The translations under genes and the position numbers were made by a program. A model generated the notes under the pieces. It saw only the letters and a program-made list of their open reading frames with translations, was not told the origin of the DNA and did no database searches. From Christensenella sp. UBA2853 (GTDB taxonomy: Bacteria; Bacillota; Clostridia; Christensenellales; Aristaeellaceae): a stretch of DNA of 64,000 nt. How positions within the stretch are numbered: position 1 is the stretch's first letter; each line of letters opens with the position of its first letter. The stretch spans positions 1 to 64,000 of the forward strand of contig DEFL01000049.1 in NCBI GenBank assembly GCA_002350845.1, in the 5' to 3' direction. Of this stretch, positions 17,085 through 26,074 are shown piece by piece.

Positions 17085-18020
17085 ATGGGAACCGATCTGT
17101 CGTTTCTTTCCTCAGATGGGATTCATACGGTGTTTGTGCGTGTCTGGACTCCGGCTGGAGAACCCAGAGCCATTCTTCAGCTGACGCATGGAATGGTCGA
17201 ATATGTTGACCGATATGATGCGTTTGCGACCTATCTGGCTGAACATGGGCTTGTGGTTGTAGGACATGACCAGCTGGGGCATGGACACACGGCGAAAAAC
17301 AATGAAGAACTGGGATATTTCGGATCCAATCCCAGTTCACTGCTGATCGCGGATATGCATACACTCCGGGAGAAAGCTCAGAGTTTGTATCCTTCGCTTC
17401 CGTATTTTATGCTTGGCCATTCCATGGGTTCCTATCTGCTCAGACAATACCTTGCAGAGCATGGCAGCGGGCTGGCCGGAGCCATCATCATGGGAACAGG
17501 ATATATGGATCCGGCGACAACGGATCTCGGCCTTTTCATTGATGATATGATTTCATCTGTGAAAGGGGAGCGGTATCGCTCTGCGCTGATGGCTAAGCTC
17601 ACAACCGGGTCCGGTCCATATGCTCAGTATTGTGTCGACGGATCCGATGTGACGAGGTCCTGGCTGACGAAGGACACGGAAATCGTCAAGAAGTACTATT
17701 CTGACCCTTACTGCACCACCAAGTTTACGATGAACGGATACAAGGGCCTGCTGGAATCGGTTCGATTTGCAGATACGTTTGCCAACATGCAGAAAATGGA
17801 CCAGGATGTGCCCGTGTATCTGGTTTCCGGTGCCCTGGATCCGGTCGGGAATATGGGAAAAGGTGTAACAAAGGTCTTTGAACTGCTCAAGAAGGCAGGA
17901 ATCAGGGATGTGAGCATGCATCTCTTTGAGGGAGACCGGCATGAGATCCTCAATGAGACAGACAGAGAAACGGTGGTTTTCCCGAATCTTCTTGAATGGA
18001 TTGGGAACCATCTCCGATAA
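17085..18020 (+). CDS. Alpha/beta hydrolase, monoacylglycerol lipase/lysophospholipase-like
   Basis: A 311-residue hydrolase of the serine-aminopeptidase S33 (Hydrolase_4) group. The nucleophile S113 sits in LGHSMGSYLLRQY and the oxyanion region in LTHGMVEYVDRYD. The acid is probably in SGALDPVGN and the base in FEGDRHEIL. No signal peptide or membrane segment is seen. Members often hydrolyse monoacylglycerols or lysophospholipids; the substrate here is not determined. It has its own promoter and a terminator and is unrelated in sequence to the esterase at 15364-16113. Confidence 0.83.
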   Translation: MGTDLSFLSSDGIHTVFVRVWTPAGEPRAILQLTHGMVEYVDRYDAFATYLAEHGLVVVGHDQLGHGHTAKNNEELGYFGSNPSSLLIADMHTLREKAQSLYPSLPYFMLGHSMGSYLLRQYLAEHGSGLAGAIIMGTGYMDPATTDLGLFIDDMISSVKGERYRSALMAKLTTGSGPYAQYCVDGSDVTRSWLTKDTEIVKKYYSDPYCTTKFTMNGYKGLLESVRFADTFANMQKMDQDVPVYLVSGALDPVGNMGKGVTKVFELLKKAGIRDVSMHLFEGDRHEILNETDRETVVFPNLLEWIGNHLR

Positions 18021-18028
18021 TACAGGTA

Positions 18029-18058
18029 AGCAGCGCAACCGAAATTGCGCTGCTTTTA
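18029..18058 (+). terminator. Terminator after the alpha/beta hydrolase
   Basis: AGCAGCGCAA (18029-18038) pairs with TTGCGCTGCT (18045-18054), followed by TTTATT; it abuts the 3' end of convergent rarA. Confidence 0.8.
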
Positions 18059-19393
18059 TTATGGCTTTCTGCTTTTCCATTCCAGAATTTCATCCAGGCG
18101 AGTGTGAACGCGCTGCTCGTCTCCCTGATCCCCGGGGAGGTAATAGCGGGTGCCGGCAAGCGCATCAGGGAGGCAGACCATCCGGGTCAGCTTCTCTTCG
18201 GTGTCGTGGGCGTATTCGTAACCTTTCCCATACTCGAGATCTTCCATCAGTTTGGTTGGGGCATTGCGAATAACAAGCGGGACAGGATCCGCAGGACGGC
18301 TTCGGATATCTGATTTGGCGTGTTCGCAGGCCATGTACAGGCTGTTGGATTTGGGTGCCATGGACAGATAGACCACACAGTGCGTCAGATGGACATCACA
18401 TTCAGGCATCCCGAGTTTGTGGCAGGCTTCGAAGACGGAAATGGCCAGAGGGAGGGCATTGGAATCCGCCATGCCAATGTCTTCACTGGCAAAGCGGACC
18501 AGGCGCCGTGCAATATAGAGCGGGTCCTCTCCGCCATCCAGCATCCGCATGCACCAGTACACGGCTGCATCGGGATCGGAATTCCTCATGGATTTGTGCA
18601 GCGCGGAGATCATATTGTAATGCTCTTCACCGTTTCGGTCGTAAAGCAGAGACCTGCGGTTCATTGCGTCGGCCAGCGTGGTATCCTCTACATGGATGCC
18701 GCCGTTTTCATCCAGACGGCCGTTGAGCACACAGACTTCAAGGGTGTTAAGGGCTGTCCGTGCGTCTCCATTGGAGAACCCCGCGATGGAATGAAGCTGT
18801 TCATCCGTTACGAACACCTGCATGCTGCCAAAGCCTTTCGGGCTGGTCAGGGCATGCTGCAGGAGCCTGAAAAGATCGGCCTCGGAGAGCGGTTTGAGGA
18901 TGAACACCTTGCAGCGGGAAAGAAGAGCGGAATTGATTTCAAAGGATGGGTTTTCCGTTGTTGCACCGATGAGAATGATGCTGCCTTTCTCGACAAACGG
19001 AAGAAAAGCATCCTGTTGCGCTTTGTTGAAGCGATGGATTTCATCGGCAAACAGAAGTGTCTTCTGTCCAAGCATGCGGTTGTGCTCTGCGCGCTGCATG
19101 ACTTCCTTGACCTCTTTGATTCCGGAAGTCACAGCACTGAACTCGACAAATTCAGCTTTGGCGGTTCGGGCGATAATCCGTGCCAGGGTGGTTTTTCCAA
19201 CTCCGGGCGGTCCCCAGAAAATCATGGAAGAAACCTGTCCCCGGTCAATCAGCTGACGGAGAATATGCCCTTTTCCAATTAAGTGCTGCTGCCCGCAGTA
19301 GTCATCCAGCGTATCTGGACGCAGACGGCTCGCAAGCGGAGCAAGACTCTCGCGCTGCTCGTCCGGGCTGTCAAACATACTCATCTGTTCCAT
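18059..19393 (-). CDS. rarA: Replication-associated recombination protein A, AAA+ ATPase
   Basis: A 444-residue AAA+ protein of the RarA/MgsA/WRNIP1 family, acting at stalled replication forks. Walker A is GPPGVGKTTL (61-70), Walker B is LFADEIHRFNKAQQDAFLP, and sensor 1 is LIGATTENPSFE. The C-terminal tetramerisation region (YLSMAPKSNSLYMAC) is present. The N-terminal QMSMF (residues 3-7) resembles a beta-clamp-binding motif. GGAGG lies 11 bases before the ATG. It is a single gene facing away from purA. Confidence 0.93.
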   Translation of the reverse strand: MEQMSMFDSPDEQRESLAPLASRLRPDTLDDYCGQQHLIGKGHILRQLIDRGQVSSMIFWGPPGVGKTTLARIIARTAKAEFVEFSAVTSGIKEVKEVMQRAEHNRMLGQKTLLFADEIHRFNKAQQDAFLPFVEKGSIILIGATTENPSFEINSALLSRCKVFILKPLSEADLFRLLQHALTSPKGFGSMQVFVTDEQLHSIAGFSNGDARTALNTLEVCVLNGRLDENGGIHVEDTTLADAMNRRSLLYDRNGEEHYNMISALHKSMRNSDPDAAVYWCMRMLDGGEDPLYIARRLVRFASEDIGMADSNALPLAISVFEACHKLGMPECDVHLTHCVVYLSMAPKSNSLYMACEHAKSDIRSRPADPVPLVIRNAPTKLMEDLEYGKGYEYAHDTEEKLTRMVCLPDALAGTRYYLPGDQGDEQRVHTRLDEILEWKSRKP

Positions 19394-19715
19394 AGCATCT
19401 CATGCCTCCACATTCTGAGTGTAGCACGCGGAGTGCGAGGTGGCAAGTATGAATGGGTGAGGGAAATGGTGAACGCAGGGACATGACAGAGAGCAGCACT
19501 TGCGTCACGCCCGAACCCAAACACCGAGAAGTGCAGGAAGGTTTCTGTCAGTCGACATCAGGCTGGCAGAAAGAAAGCAGTAAAAATGCAGACACCTTGC
19601 AGAATTCCGTCAGGAAGGAAGGGCGGGCATGCTTGCCACAAAAAGTATCATGTTGTATAATTTTGAGGCATGCGCGGCATGCAACGATTGAAACATTTGA
19701 GGAGGTCTCCGTTGT
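19394..19715 (+). promoter_or_regulatory. rarA-purA intergenic region with the purA promoter
   Basis: No gene is supported here. The purA promoter is TTGCCA (19633-19638), 17-base spacer, TATAAT (19656-19661). Three GCATGC hexamers surround it (two within GCATGCGCGGCATGC, just downstream of the -10), a possible protein site. No purine riboswitch core was recognised. Confidence 0.6.
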
Positions 19716-20993
19716 ATGGTACAGGCAGTTGTTGGTGCAAACTGGGGCGATGAAGGAAAAGGCAAAGTCACAGATCTGCTCGCGGAACAGAGTGATGTGG
19801 TTGTCCGCTTCCAGGGCGGTGCCAATGCAGGACATACCATCATCAATGATTACGGCCGTTTTTCGCTTCATCTTCTTCCTTCCGGCGTTTTTCATCAGAA
19901 TGTCGTCAATGTCATTGGCCCCGGTGTGGCTCTGAATGTTGAGGCGCTTCTCAAAGAACTGAAATCACTGACAGACAGCGGAGTACCTGCTCCGAAACTT
20001 CTGATTTCTGACCGCTGCCAGGTAATGATGCCCTATCACGTCGATTTTGATAAATTCGAAGAAGAGCGTCTTGGCAAGAATTCCTTTGGCTCCACCAAGT
20101 CGGGTATTGCCCCGTTCTATTCGGACAAATTCGCCAAAGTCGGCATTCAGGTGTGCCAGCTCTATGATGAAGAGATTCTGCGCAGCCGTTTGGAGATCGC
20201 ACTCGTTAAGAAGAATGTCCTTCTCAGCGAACTGTATCACAAAGACAAAGTGGATCTGGATGAACTGGTCCGCTATCTGCAGGACATTGCAGAGAAGATT
20301 CGTCCTATGGTCTGTGATACGACCCGTTTCCTGTTTGAGGCAGACCGTGCAGGCAAAGTCATTCTTCTTGAAGGACAGCTCGGAACTCTGAGAGACCCGG
20401 ATCACGGTATCTATCCGTACACGACCTCCTCTTCTCCGCTGGCTGCATTCGGCTGCATCGGCGCGGGCGTGAGTCCGACTTCACTCAAGAAGATTTATGC
20501 CGTGACCAAGGCCTATTCAAGTGCCGTCGGTGCCGGTCCCTTTGTTGCTGAGATTTTCGGTGATGCAGCCAAGGAACTGCGTGACCGCGGAGGCGATAAG
20601 GGCGAGTACGGTGCCACAACCGGAAGACCGCGTTCGGTCGGCTGGTTTGATGTCGTTGCGACAAAATACGGTGCCATGGTACAGGGTGCAACGGAGCTGG
20701 TGCTCACCAATCTGGACGTGCTGGGATATCTCGATGAGATTCCGGTTTGTGTCGCCTATGAAACCAAAGATGGTGAAAGGATCACCGATTTCCCGACAAC
20801 GCCGACCCTGATGCACTGCAAGCCCGTTCTTGAAACACTCCCGGGCTGGAAGACAGACATCCGCGGCATCCGGAACTATGAAGATCTTCCGGAAAACTGC
20901 AAGGCCTATGTTGATTACATTGAGCGTGTGACGGGCGTGGAGATTCATATGGTCTCCAATGGTCCGAAGCGTTCGGATATTCTTTATCGGTAA
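19716..20993 (+). CDS. purA: Adenylosuccinate synthetase
   Basis: A 425-residue enzyme joining IMP and aspartate with GTP in the first committed step to AMP. The N-terminal GANWGDEGKGKVTD holds the GTP-binding and catalytic residues, and GGANAGHTI follows with the catalytic histidine. The GTP-specific C-terminal region is present (ATTGRPRSVGWFD). Length is normal. GAGGAGG lies upstream of the ATG. It is transcribed alone and ends at a strong terminator. Confidence 0.96.
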   Translation: MVQAVVGANWGDEGKGKVTDLLAEQSDVVVRFQGGANAGHTIINDYGRFSLHLLPSGVFHQNVVNVIGPGVALNVEALLKELKSLTDSGVPAPKLLISDRCQVMMPYHVDFDKFEEERLGKNSFGSTKSGIAPFYSDKFAKVGIQVCQLYDEEILRSRLEIALVKKNVLLSELYHKDKVDLDELVRYLQDIAEKIRPMVCDTTRFLFEADRAGKVILLEGQLGTLRDPDHGIYPYTTSSSPLAAFGCIGAGVSPTSLKKIYAVTKAYSSAVGAGPFVAEIFGDAAKELRDRGGDKGEYGATTGRPRSVGWFDVVATKYGAMVQGATELVLTNLDVLGYLDEIPVCVAYETKDGERITDFPTTPTLMHCKPVLETLPGWKTDIRGIRNYEDLPENCKAYVDYIERVTGVEIHMVSNGPKRSDILYR

Positions 20994-20999
20994 GTCTCA

Positions 21000-21030
21000 A
21001 GCTGCCATGATCTCATGGCAGCTGGTTTTG
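21000..21030 (+). terminator. purA terminator
   Basis: AGCTGCCATGA (21000-21010) pairs with TCATGGCAGCT (21013-21023), followed by GGTTTTG. Confidence 0.8.
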
Positions 21031-21077
21031 CCGGGGACACTTTCTTACGGTAAAGCGCGAAATTGCGAGGTGGAACG

Positions 21078-21686
21078 ATGATTGGCATCATTGATTACGG
21101 AATGGGCAATCTGAGAAGTGTGCAGAAAGCTTTTGCTTATCTGGGGTTTCAGGCAGACATTATCGGCGATGCACATCTGGCAGCGAAGGCTGACCGACTC
21201 ATCCTTCCGGGGGTTGGCGCATTCCATGACGCAATGGAGCGCCTGCGTATGACCGGCATGGATGAGGCGGTGCTGGACGCGGCAGAGAAAGGAAAACCGC
21301 TGCTGGGTATCTGTCTTGGCATGCAGATGATGTTTGAATACAGTGAAGAGAATGGCCTCTGGAAGGGGCTGGGACTGTTCCCGGGGAAGATCACGCGACT
21401 GGAAGACCATGGACTGAAAATACCGCACATGGGCTGGAACACGATTGATACCCGAAAGGGCATACTGTTTGAAGATCAGCAGCATCCGTGTGTCTATTTT
21501 GTGCACTCCTACTGCGCTGCGGAAATCAATCAGTATACTGCAGCGTCCTGCACTTACGGACAGATGTTTACTGCCAGCGTGCAGAAGGGAAACATCTGTG
21601 CAACGCAGTTTCATCCGGAGAAAAGCGGTACTGAGGGACTGAATATGCTCAGAAGATTCGCGCTGTGGGAGGGATCAGGATGCTGA
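21078..21686 (+). CDS. hisH: Imidazole glycerol phosphate synthase, glutaminase subunit
   Basis: A 202-residue class I glutamine amidotransferase giving ammonia to HisF in histidine biosynthesis. The nucleophile C79 is in LLGICLGMQMMF and the His/Glu pair in TQFHPEKSG. The N-terminal IIDYGMGNLRSV is diagnostic. The ATG at 21078 follows GAGGTGG; an upstream in-frame TTG at 21063 overlaps that site and is rejected. It overlaps hisF by 7 bases, suggesting coupled translation of the two subunits. Confidence 0.94.
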   Translation: MIGIIDYGMGNLRSVQKAFAYLGFQADIIGDAHLAAKADRLILPGVGAFHDAMERLRMTGMDEAVLDAAEKGKPLLGICLGMQMMFEYSEENGLWKGLGLFPGKITRLEDHGLKIPHMGWNTIDTRKGILFEDQQHPCVYFVHSYCAAEINQYTAASCTYGQMFTASVQKGNICATQFHPEKSGTEGLNMLRRFALWEGSGC

Positions 21687-22438
21687 CAAAACGGATTATT
21701 CCATGTCTTGATATCCGCGACGGCCGTGTCGTGAAAGGTGTGAATTTTGTCGGGATCCGGGATGCCGGTGACCCGGTGGAGGCCGCTGTCCGCTATAACG
21801 AGGAAGGCGCTGACGAACTGGTTCTTCTGGATATCAATGCGAGCCACGAAGGGCGTAAAACGGTGTATGATGTGGTGAGCCGGGTAGCGGAACAGGTTTT
21901 TATTCCCTTTACCGTAGGGGGCGGCATTTCTGATCTGGAGCAGATTCGACAGCTGCTTCTTCTGGGTGCGGACAAAGTGTCCATTAATTCACCCGCGGTA
22001 CGGAATCCTGATTTTATTACTGAAGCAGCCATGCGTTTCGGCAGTCAGTGCATTGTTCTTGCCATGGATGTCCGTGCCAGAGAAGGCGGATGGGATGTCT
22101 ATGTCAATGGGGGAAGAGTGAATACCGGCCTTGATGCACTGAAGTGGGCTGATGAGGGCGTGCGCAGAGGCGCAGGTGAAATTCTTTTGACCAGTATGAA
22201 TACAGACGGTGTTCAGCAGGGCTATGCCATGGATGTAACCAGGGCGATTGCCGATCTCGTACCCGTACCGGTGATTGCGAGCGGCGGGGCAGGCCGGAAG
22301 GAGCATTTCCGGGATATTCTGACCGAAGGACATGCAGATGCTGCGCTTGCAGCGACGCTGTTTCATTTCGGCATCCTGCCGATTCCTGAATTAAAAGAGT
22401 ATCTAGCGAAGAGCGGAGTACCGGTAAGGAGGGTTTGA
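21680..22438 (+). CDS. hisF: Imidazole glycerol phosphate synthase, cyclase subunit
   Basis: A 252-residue (beta/alpha)8 enzyme making IGP and AICAR from PRFAR with ammonia from HisH. The catalytic aspartates are D11 (IIPCLDIRDGRVVKG) and D130 (LAMDVRA). Phosphate-binding loops TVGGGIS and ASGGAG are present. Its ATG lies inside the hisH 3' end, with GGGAGG upstream. AICAR links this step to purine synthesis, which may be why purA is next door. Confidence 0.95.
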   Translation: MLTKRIIPCLDIRDGRVVKGVNFVGIRDAGDPVEAAVRYNEEGADELVLLDINASHEGRKTVYDVVSRVAEQVFIPFTVGGGISDLEQIRQLLLLGADKVSINSPAVRNPDFITEAAMRFGSQCIVLAMDVRAREGGWDVYVNGGRVNTGLDALKWADEGVRRGAGEILLTSMNTDGVQQGYAMDVTRAIADLVPVPVIASGGAGRKEHFRDILTEGHADAALAATLFHFGILPIPELKEYLAKSGVPVRRV

Positions 22439-22442
22439 AACC

Positions 22443-23501
22443 ATGCCATATGAATCCAGACTGGCATTGGGGCTGGTTCCCTATACAGCAGGTGAACAGC
22501 CCAAGGACAGAAAATTCATAAAACTCAATACGAACGAAAATCCATATCCGCCTTCACCGGAAGTGGAAAAAGCACTTCGGGGAAAGATCGAGACCCTCCG
22601 GCTGTATCCGGATACAGATGCAACCGAACTCAGGGAGGCTATTGCAGAGCATTTTTCCGTTTCCCCGGAGCAGGTTTTCTGTGGGAATGGATCAGATGAA
22701 GTGCTGGCTTTCGCCTTTGCTGCTTTCTTTGCGGGAAAAGATGTGTTTTCTCCTGAAATATCCTATTCGTTCTATCCTGTATACGCGTCACTGTTTGGGG
22801 CAAATCTCATTCAGATTCCTATGCATTCCGATTTTACTGTGGATGTCAAGGGGCTGATGCGTGAAGGTCCTGTTGTTCTCGCCAATCCCAATGCACCGAC
22901 CAGCCTTGCACTGGCTGTGGAGGAGATTCGGATGCTTGCGGCTCATGCGCTGGAAAAGGAAGAAATACTTCTTGTGGATGAAGCGTATGCAGATTTTGCG
23001 AAAGAGTGTGCGGTTCCGCTGTTAAAGGAATTTGACAATCTTCTGATTGTACGCACATTTTCCAAGAGCCACTCACTGGCCGGGCTTCGTGTCGGCTATG
23101 CGCTGGGAAGTCCGCGCCTGATTCAGGCACTGCGCTGTGTGCGGGATTCCTTCAATTCGTATCCAACGGACCGGCTGGCCCAGGCCGCGGCGGCTGCGTC
23201 TATGCGGGACTGGAACTATACCCGGGACCAATTGCAGAAAGTGATCAGGGCAAGAGACAAATCGAAGGAACGGCTGCGTGCTGCCGGCATTGAAGTCCTT
23301 GAGAGTCAGACCAATTTCCTGTTTGTTCATGCCGATCCCACGGATGCCCTCTGGGTGCAGAAAGCACTGCGGGAAAAAGGCATTCTGGTGCGGTATTTTG
23401 CTTCTGAGAAACTGAAGCCCTATCTTCGTGTTTCAATCGGAACCGAGTCGGAAATGGAGATTGTAACCGACCTGCTCATTGAGCTGATTCAGAAAAAGTG
23501 A
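22443..23501 (+). CDS. hisC: Histidinol-phosphate aminotransferase
   Basis: A 352-residue fold-type I PLP enzyme converting imidazole-acetol phosphate to histidinol phosphate. The start region IKLNTNENPYPPSP is characteristic, and the PLP lysine is in RTFSKSHSLAGLRVGY. It follows hisF by 4 bases. Related aromatic aminotransferases look similar, but the hisHF context favours HisC. No other his genes (hisA, B, D, G, I, E) are within the window, so the pathway is split. Confidence 0.9.
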   Translation: MPYESRLALGLVPYTAGEQPKDRKFIKLNTNENPYPPSPEVEKALRGKIETLRLYPDTDATELREAIAEHFSVSPEQVFCGNGSDEVLAFAFAAFFAGKDVFSPEISYSFYPVYASLFGANLIQIPMHSDFTVDVKGLMREGPVVLANPNAPTSLALAVEEIRMLAAHALEKEEILLVDEAYADFAKECAVPLLKEFDNLLIVRTFSKSHSLAGLRVGYALGSPRLIQALRCVRDSFNSYPTDRLAQAAAAASMRDWNYTRDQLQKVIRARDKSKERLRAAGIEVLESQTNFLFVHADPTDALWVQKALREKGILVRYFASEKLKPYLRVSIGTESEMEIVTDLLIELIQKK

Positions 23502-23504
23502 AAA

Positions 23505-23531
23505 AAATAAAGAGCCGGTGAGGCTCTTTTT
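23505..23531. terminator. Bidirectional terminator between hisC and tadA
   Basis: AAAGAGCC (23509-23516) pairs with GGCTCTTT (23522-23529) around GGTGA, flanked by A-rich and T-rich runs. Confidence 0.85.
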
Positions 23532-23983
23532 CAGTTGGTGCGCCGCTTCTCAAAGAAGTCTTTCAGCAGCTTCGCACATTCTGCCTGATGGATTTCGGGA
23601 GTCCAGCGTGTCGGTGCGTGGAATCTGGGATCAGATGGCAGATCGTAGACTGAACCGCAGCAGCCATTATCTGGATCATAGGCTCCGTAAACGCAGCGCG
23701 TCAGACGAGACATGAGTATGGCACCGGCGCACATGGGGCAGGGCTCAAGCGTGACATAAAGGGTGCAGTCCTCCATGCGCCACGTCCCAAGGACTTTGCT
23801 GGCTTCCTGAAGGCAGAGGACCTCCGCATGGGCAGTCGGATCCTGCATTGTTTCCCGCAGATTATGAGCTCGTGCCAGAATGCGGTCACCGTGAACAAGA
23901 ACAGCACCGACAGGGATTTCGCCCTGGGATGCGGCGGCACGCGCCTCCTCCAGAGCAATCTGCATATATTCAGCGTCTGTCAT
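23531..23983 (-). CDS. tadA: tRNA(Arg) adenosine-34 deaminase
   Basis: A 150-residue zinc deaminase that makes inosine at the wobble position of tRNA-Arg(ACG). The zinc and proton-shuttle motif is HAE at 52-54, with C82 and C85 in PCPMC. The GEIPVGAVLV segment and normal length support TadA over guanine or cytidine deaminases. The ATG at 23983 follows GGGAGG by 8 bases; longer in-frame starts lack a site. Confidence 0.92.
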   Translation of the reverse strand: MTDAEYMQIALEEARAAASQGEIPVGAVLVHGDRILARAHNLRETMQDPTAHAEVLCLQEASKVLGTWRMEDCTLYVTLEPCPMCAGAILMSRLTRCVYGAYDPDNGCCGSVYDLPSDPRFHAPTRWTPEIHQAECAKLLKDFFEKRRTN

Positions 23984-24140
23984 TCCTTCTGCCTCCCTTG
24001 TGTTCTGCTTAAAGGAAGCATAGATGAAGCGCACCGTTTTTGCAAGTGGAATGAGACGGCTTTTTCAGCATGACGAAAAGGACGAAGTTCGCAAAAGATA
24101 TCAAATCATGGTATGATAATCCGGAAAAGAGGTGAGCAGG

Positions 24141-25514
24141 ATGGATCGTGTGTGTATCGCTATTGATTTGAAAAGCTTTTATGCTTCCGTGGAATGCGTA
24201 CAGCGCGGGCTGGACCCCATGAAAGCAAACCTGGTTGTTGCCGATGCATCAAGAACCGATAAAACGATCTGTCTTGCTGTGTCACCTTCCCTGAAGGCAT
24301 ACGGCATACCCGGACGTGCAAGGCTGTTTGAGGTCAAGCAGATTCTCAGAGATGTCAAGGCACGCACAGGCCGTGAAGTTCCCATCATCATCGCCACTCC
24401 ACAGATGGCAAAGTACATGAAGGTGTCTGCAGATATTTACAGCATCTATCTTCGATATGTTGCACCCGAGGACATTCATGTCTATTCAATTGATGAAGTG
24501 ATGATGGATGTCACACCCTATCTGAAAACATATGGTGTGAGTGCACATGAACTGACACGGCGCATGATTCGGGACATCCTGAACCAAACCGGCATCACAG
24601 CAGCTGCCGGCATTGGAACCAATCTGTATCTGGCCAAAATTGCAATGGATATCCTGGCAAAACACGTGCCGGCAGACGAAGACGGTGTACGCATTGCAGA
24701 ACTCAATGAACGCATCTACAGAGAACAGCTCTGGGATTATAAGCCGCTGACCGCCTTCTGGCGAATCGGAAGAGGAACAGCGGCAAAGCTCGAAAAGAAT
24801 GGCATGCTGACCATGGGGGATGTTGCACGCAGGAGTCTGACGGATGAAGAAGGTTTATACCGGCTTTTTGGGATTGATGCGGAGCTGCTCATCGATCATG
24901 CATGGGGAATCGAACCCTGCAGCATGAGAGATATCAAGGCTTTTCGTCCGAAAAAAACGTCAAGCGGGAGTGCGCAGGTGCTTCCATGCCCCTATGACGT
25001 CTATCAGACCCGTCTGATCGTGCAGGAAATGATGGATCAGCTTGCGCTGGAACTAGTACAAAACCATCAGGTCTGTGACCGGGTCACGCTCACACTGCAT
25101 TATGACAGGGAAAATGTGGATCTGGGATTCTATAAAGGCACGGCCCGGCGCGACTGGTATGGAAGAATGGTTCCACCTGCGGCGCATGCAACCGCTCATT
25201 TTTCATCCATGACAAGTTCATCGGATCAGATGATGGAAGGGGTTCTTCGTGTATATGATGAGATTGCGGATCCTTCTCTGACCGTTCGGATGGTCTCGGT
25301 GACAGCCGACCATGTTCAGAAGGAACAGGATGCTGCGCTGCAGCTGGACATGTTTACCGACCAGGAAAAGCTTGAAAAAGAGCGCAGACTGCAGGAAACC
25401 ATGCTGAAGCTGAAATCAAAGTATGGGAAAAACGCAGTTCTGAAAGGGATGAATCTCAAAGAAGATGCCCGCGAGCGTGAGCGGAATGAGCAGGTGGGCG
25501 GACATAAAGCCTGA
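24141..25514 (+). CDS. Y-family DNA polymerase (DinB/UvrX-like translesion polymerase)
   Basis: A 457-residue Y-family polymerase for copying damaged DNA. The catalytic metal ligands are D9 in IAIDLKSFYASVE and D118-E119 in YSIDEVMMDV. The helix-hairpin-helix and little-finger domains follow. QLDMF at 401-405 is a beta-clamp-binding motif near the C-terminus. It resembles the UvrX/YqjW group more than canonical DinB, and the next gene is a YolD-like partner, as in such loci. AAAAGAGG precedes the ATG at 24141; the overlapping GTG at 24132 is too close to it. No clear LexA box was found. Confidence 0.9.
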   Translation: MDRVCIAIDLKSFYASVECVQRGLDPMKANLVVADASRTDKTICLAVSPSLKAYGIPGRARLFEVKQILRDVKARTGREVPIIIATPQMAKYMKVSADIYSIYLRYVAPEDIHVYSIDEVMMDVTPYLKTYGVSAHELTRRMIRDILNQTGITAAAGIGTNLYLAKIAMDILAKHVPADEDGVRIAELNERIYREQLWDYKPLTAFWRIGRGTAAKLEKNGMLTMGDVARRSLTDEEGLYRLFGIDAELLIDHAWGIEPCSMRDIKAFRPKKTSSGSAQVLPCPYDVYQTRLIVQEMMDQLALELVQNHQVCDRVTLTLHYDRENVDLGFYKGTARRDWYGRMVPPAAHATAHFSSMTSSSDQMMEGVLRVYDEIADPSLTVRMVSVTADHVQKEQDAALQLDMFTDQEKLEKERRLQETMLKLKSKYGKNAVLKGMNLKEDARERERNEQVGGHKA

Positions 25515-25579
25515 CAGAGGGCCGGAAAACAAAAATCATGGTTGGCGGCCTGCGGCAAAGATAAAGAAGGTGCAAAGGT

Positions 25580-26029
25580 ATGGCTGGAATGGACCAGGGA
25601 TCGAACCGTTATGCAGATATCATAGACAGGGAGCGCCCCAGACATCATGCGGATGATTTTTCCAGAAGGCATCCGCCGATGCCGCTGGAAGAAAGGGCAA
25701 AGATTTTTCTGCCTTTTGCTGCGCTGAAGGGATATGAGCAGAAGGTGGAAGAAAAAGAAATCATCTATGATCCTGAGAATGGGTTGTCAGAAGACATGCT
25801 TCAGGATTTGAACGACCAGATGCTCAAGCTTCAGACCCTGCTGCGTCAGGGCATCAAACCGCGTGTGAGAGTTCGCTGCTTTATAAAAAAGGATGGCACA
25901 GATGGGGAAGGCCGTGAACTCTGGAAAGAAGGGCAGTGCGAACACATTTATGAGGTTCGTCAGGTACTGGAGGTTGCGGGAAACAGCATACCGTTTGCTT
26001 CGCTTCGCGAAATTGTGATCATACAGTGA
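25580..26029 (+). CDS. YolD-like family protein
   Basis: A 149-residue protein with the YolD-like core, including RHPPMPLEERAKIFLPFAALKGY written here as overlapping parts: PMPLEERAKIF (about 36-46) and LPFAALKGYEQ (47-57). The family's role is not firmly known, but members are regularly encoded beside UvrX-type Y-family polymerases and are thought to act with them. The C-terminal half holds a beta-rich domain (VRVRCFIKKDG, YEVRQVLEV). The gene follows the polymerase by 65 bases and ends at a terminator. Confidence 0.72.
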   Translation: MAGMDQGSNRYADIIDRERPRHHADDFSRRHPPMPLEERAKIFLPFAALKGYEQKVEEKEIIYDPENGLSEDMLQDLNDQMLKLQTLLRQGIKPRVRVRCFIKKDGTDGEGRELWKEGQCEHIYEVRQVLEVAGNSIPFASLREIVIIQ

Positions 26030-26032
26030 CAC

Positions 26033-26063
26033 AAAAAAAGCAGATCCGGAGAATCTGCTTTAT
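26033..26063. terminator. Bidirectional terminator
   Basis: AAGCAGAT (26038-26045) pairs with ATCTGCTT (26053-26060), with an A-run on the left and T-rich sequence on the right, between convergent genes. Confidence 0.8.
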
Positions 26064-26074
26064 GGATGGACGAC

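Noticed and set aside
18320..19282. Plus-strand open frame opposite rarA
   Set aside because: Antisense to the conserved AAA+ gene; no ribosome site or motif.
20994..21077. T-box or other riboswitch before hisH
   Set aside because: Only about 55 bases remain after the purA terminator, and no specifier or antiterminator features are seen. The same holds for the 76 bases before ilvE.
24083..24091. CGAAGTTCG palindrome upstream of the Y-family polymerase as a LexA box
   Set aside because: Spacing does not fit the Firmicutes SOS box (GAAC-N4-GTTC); only a coincidence can be claimed.
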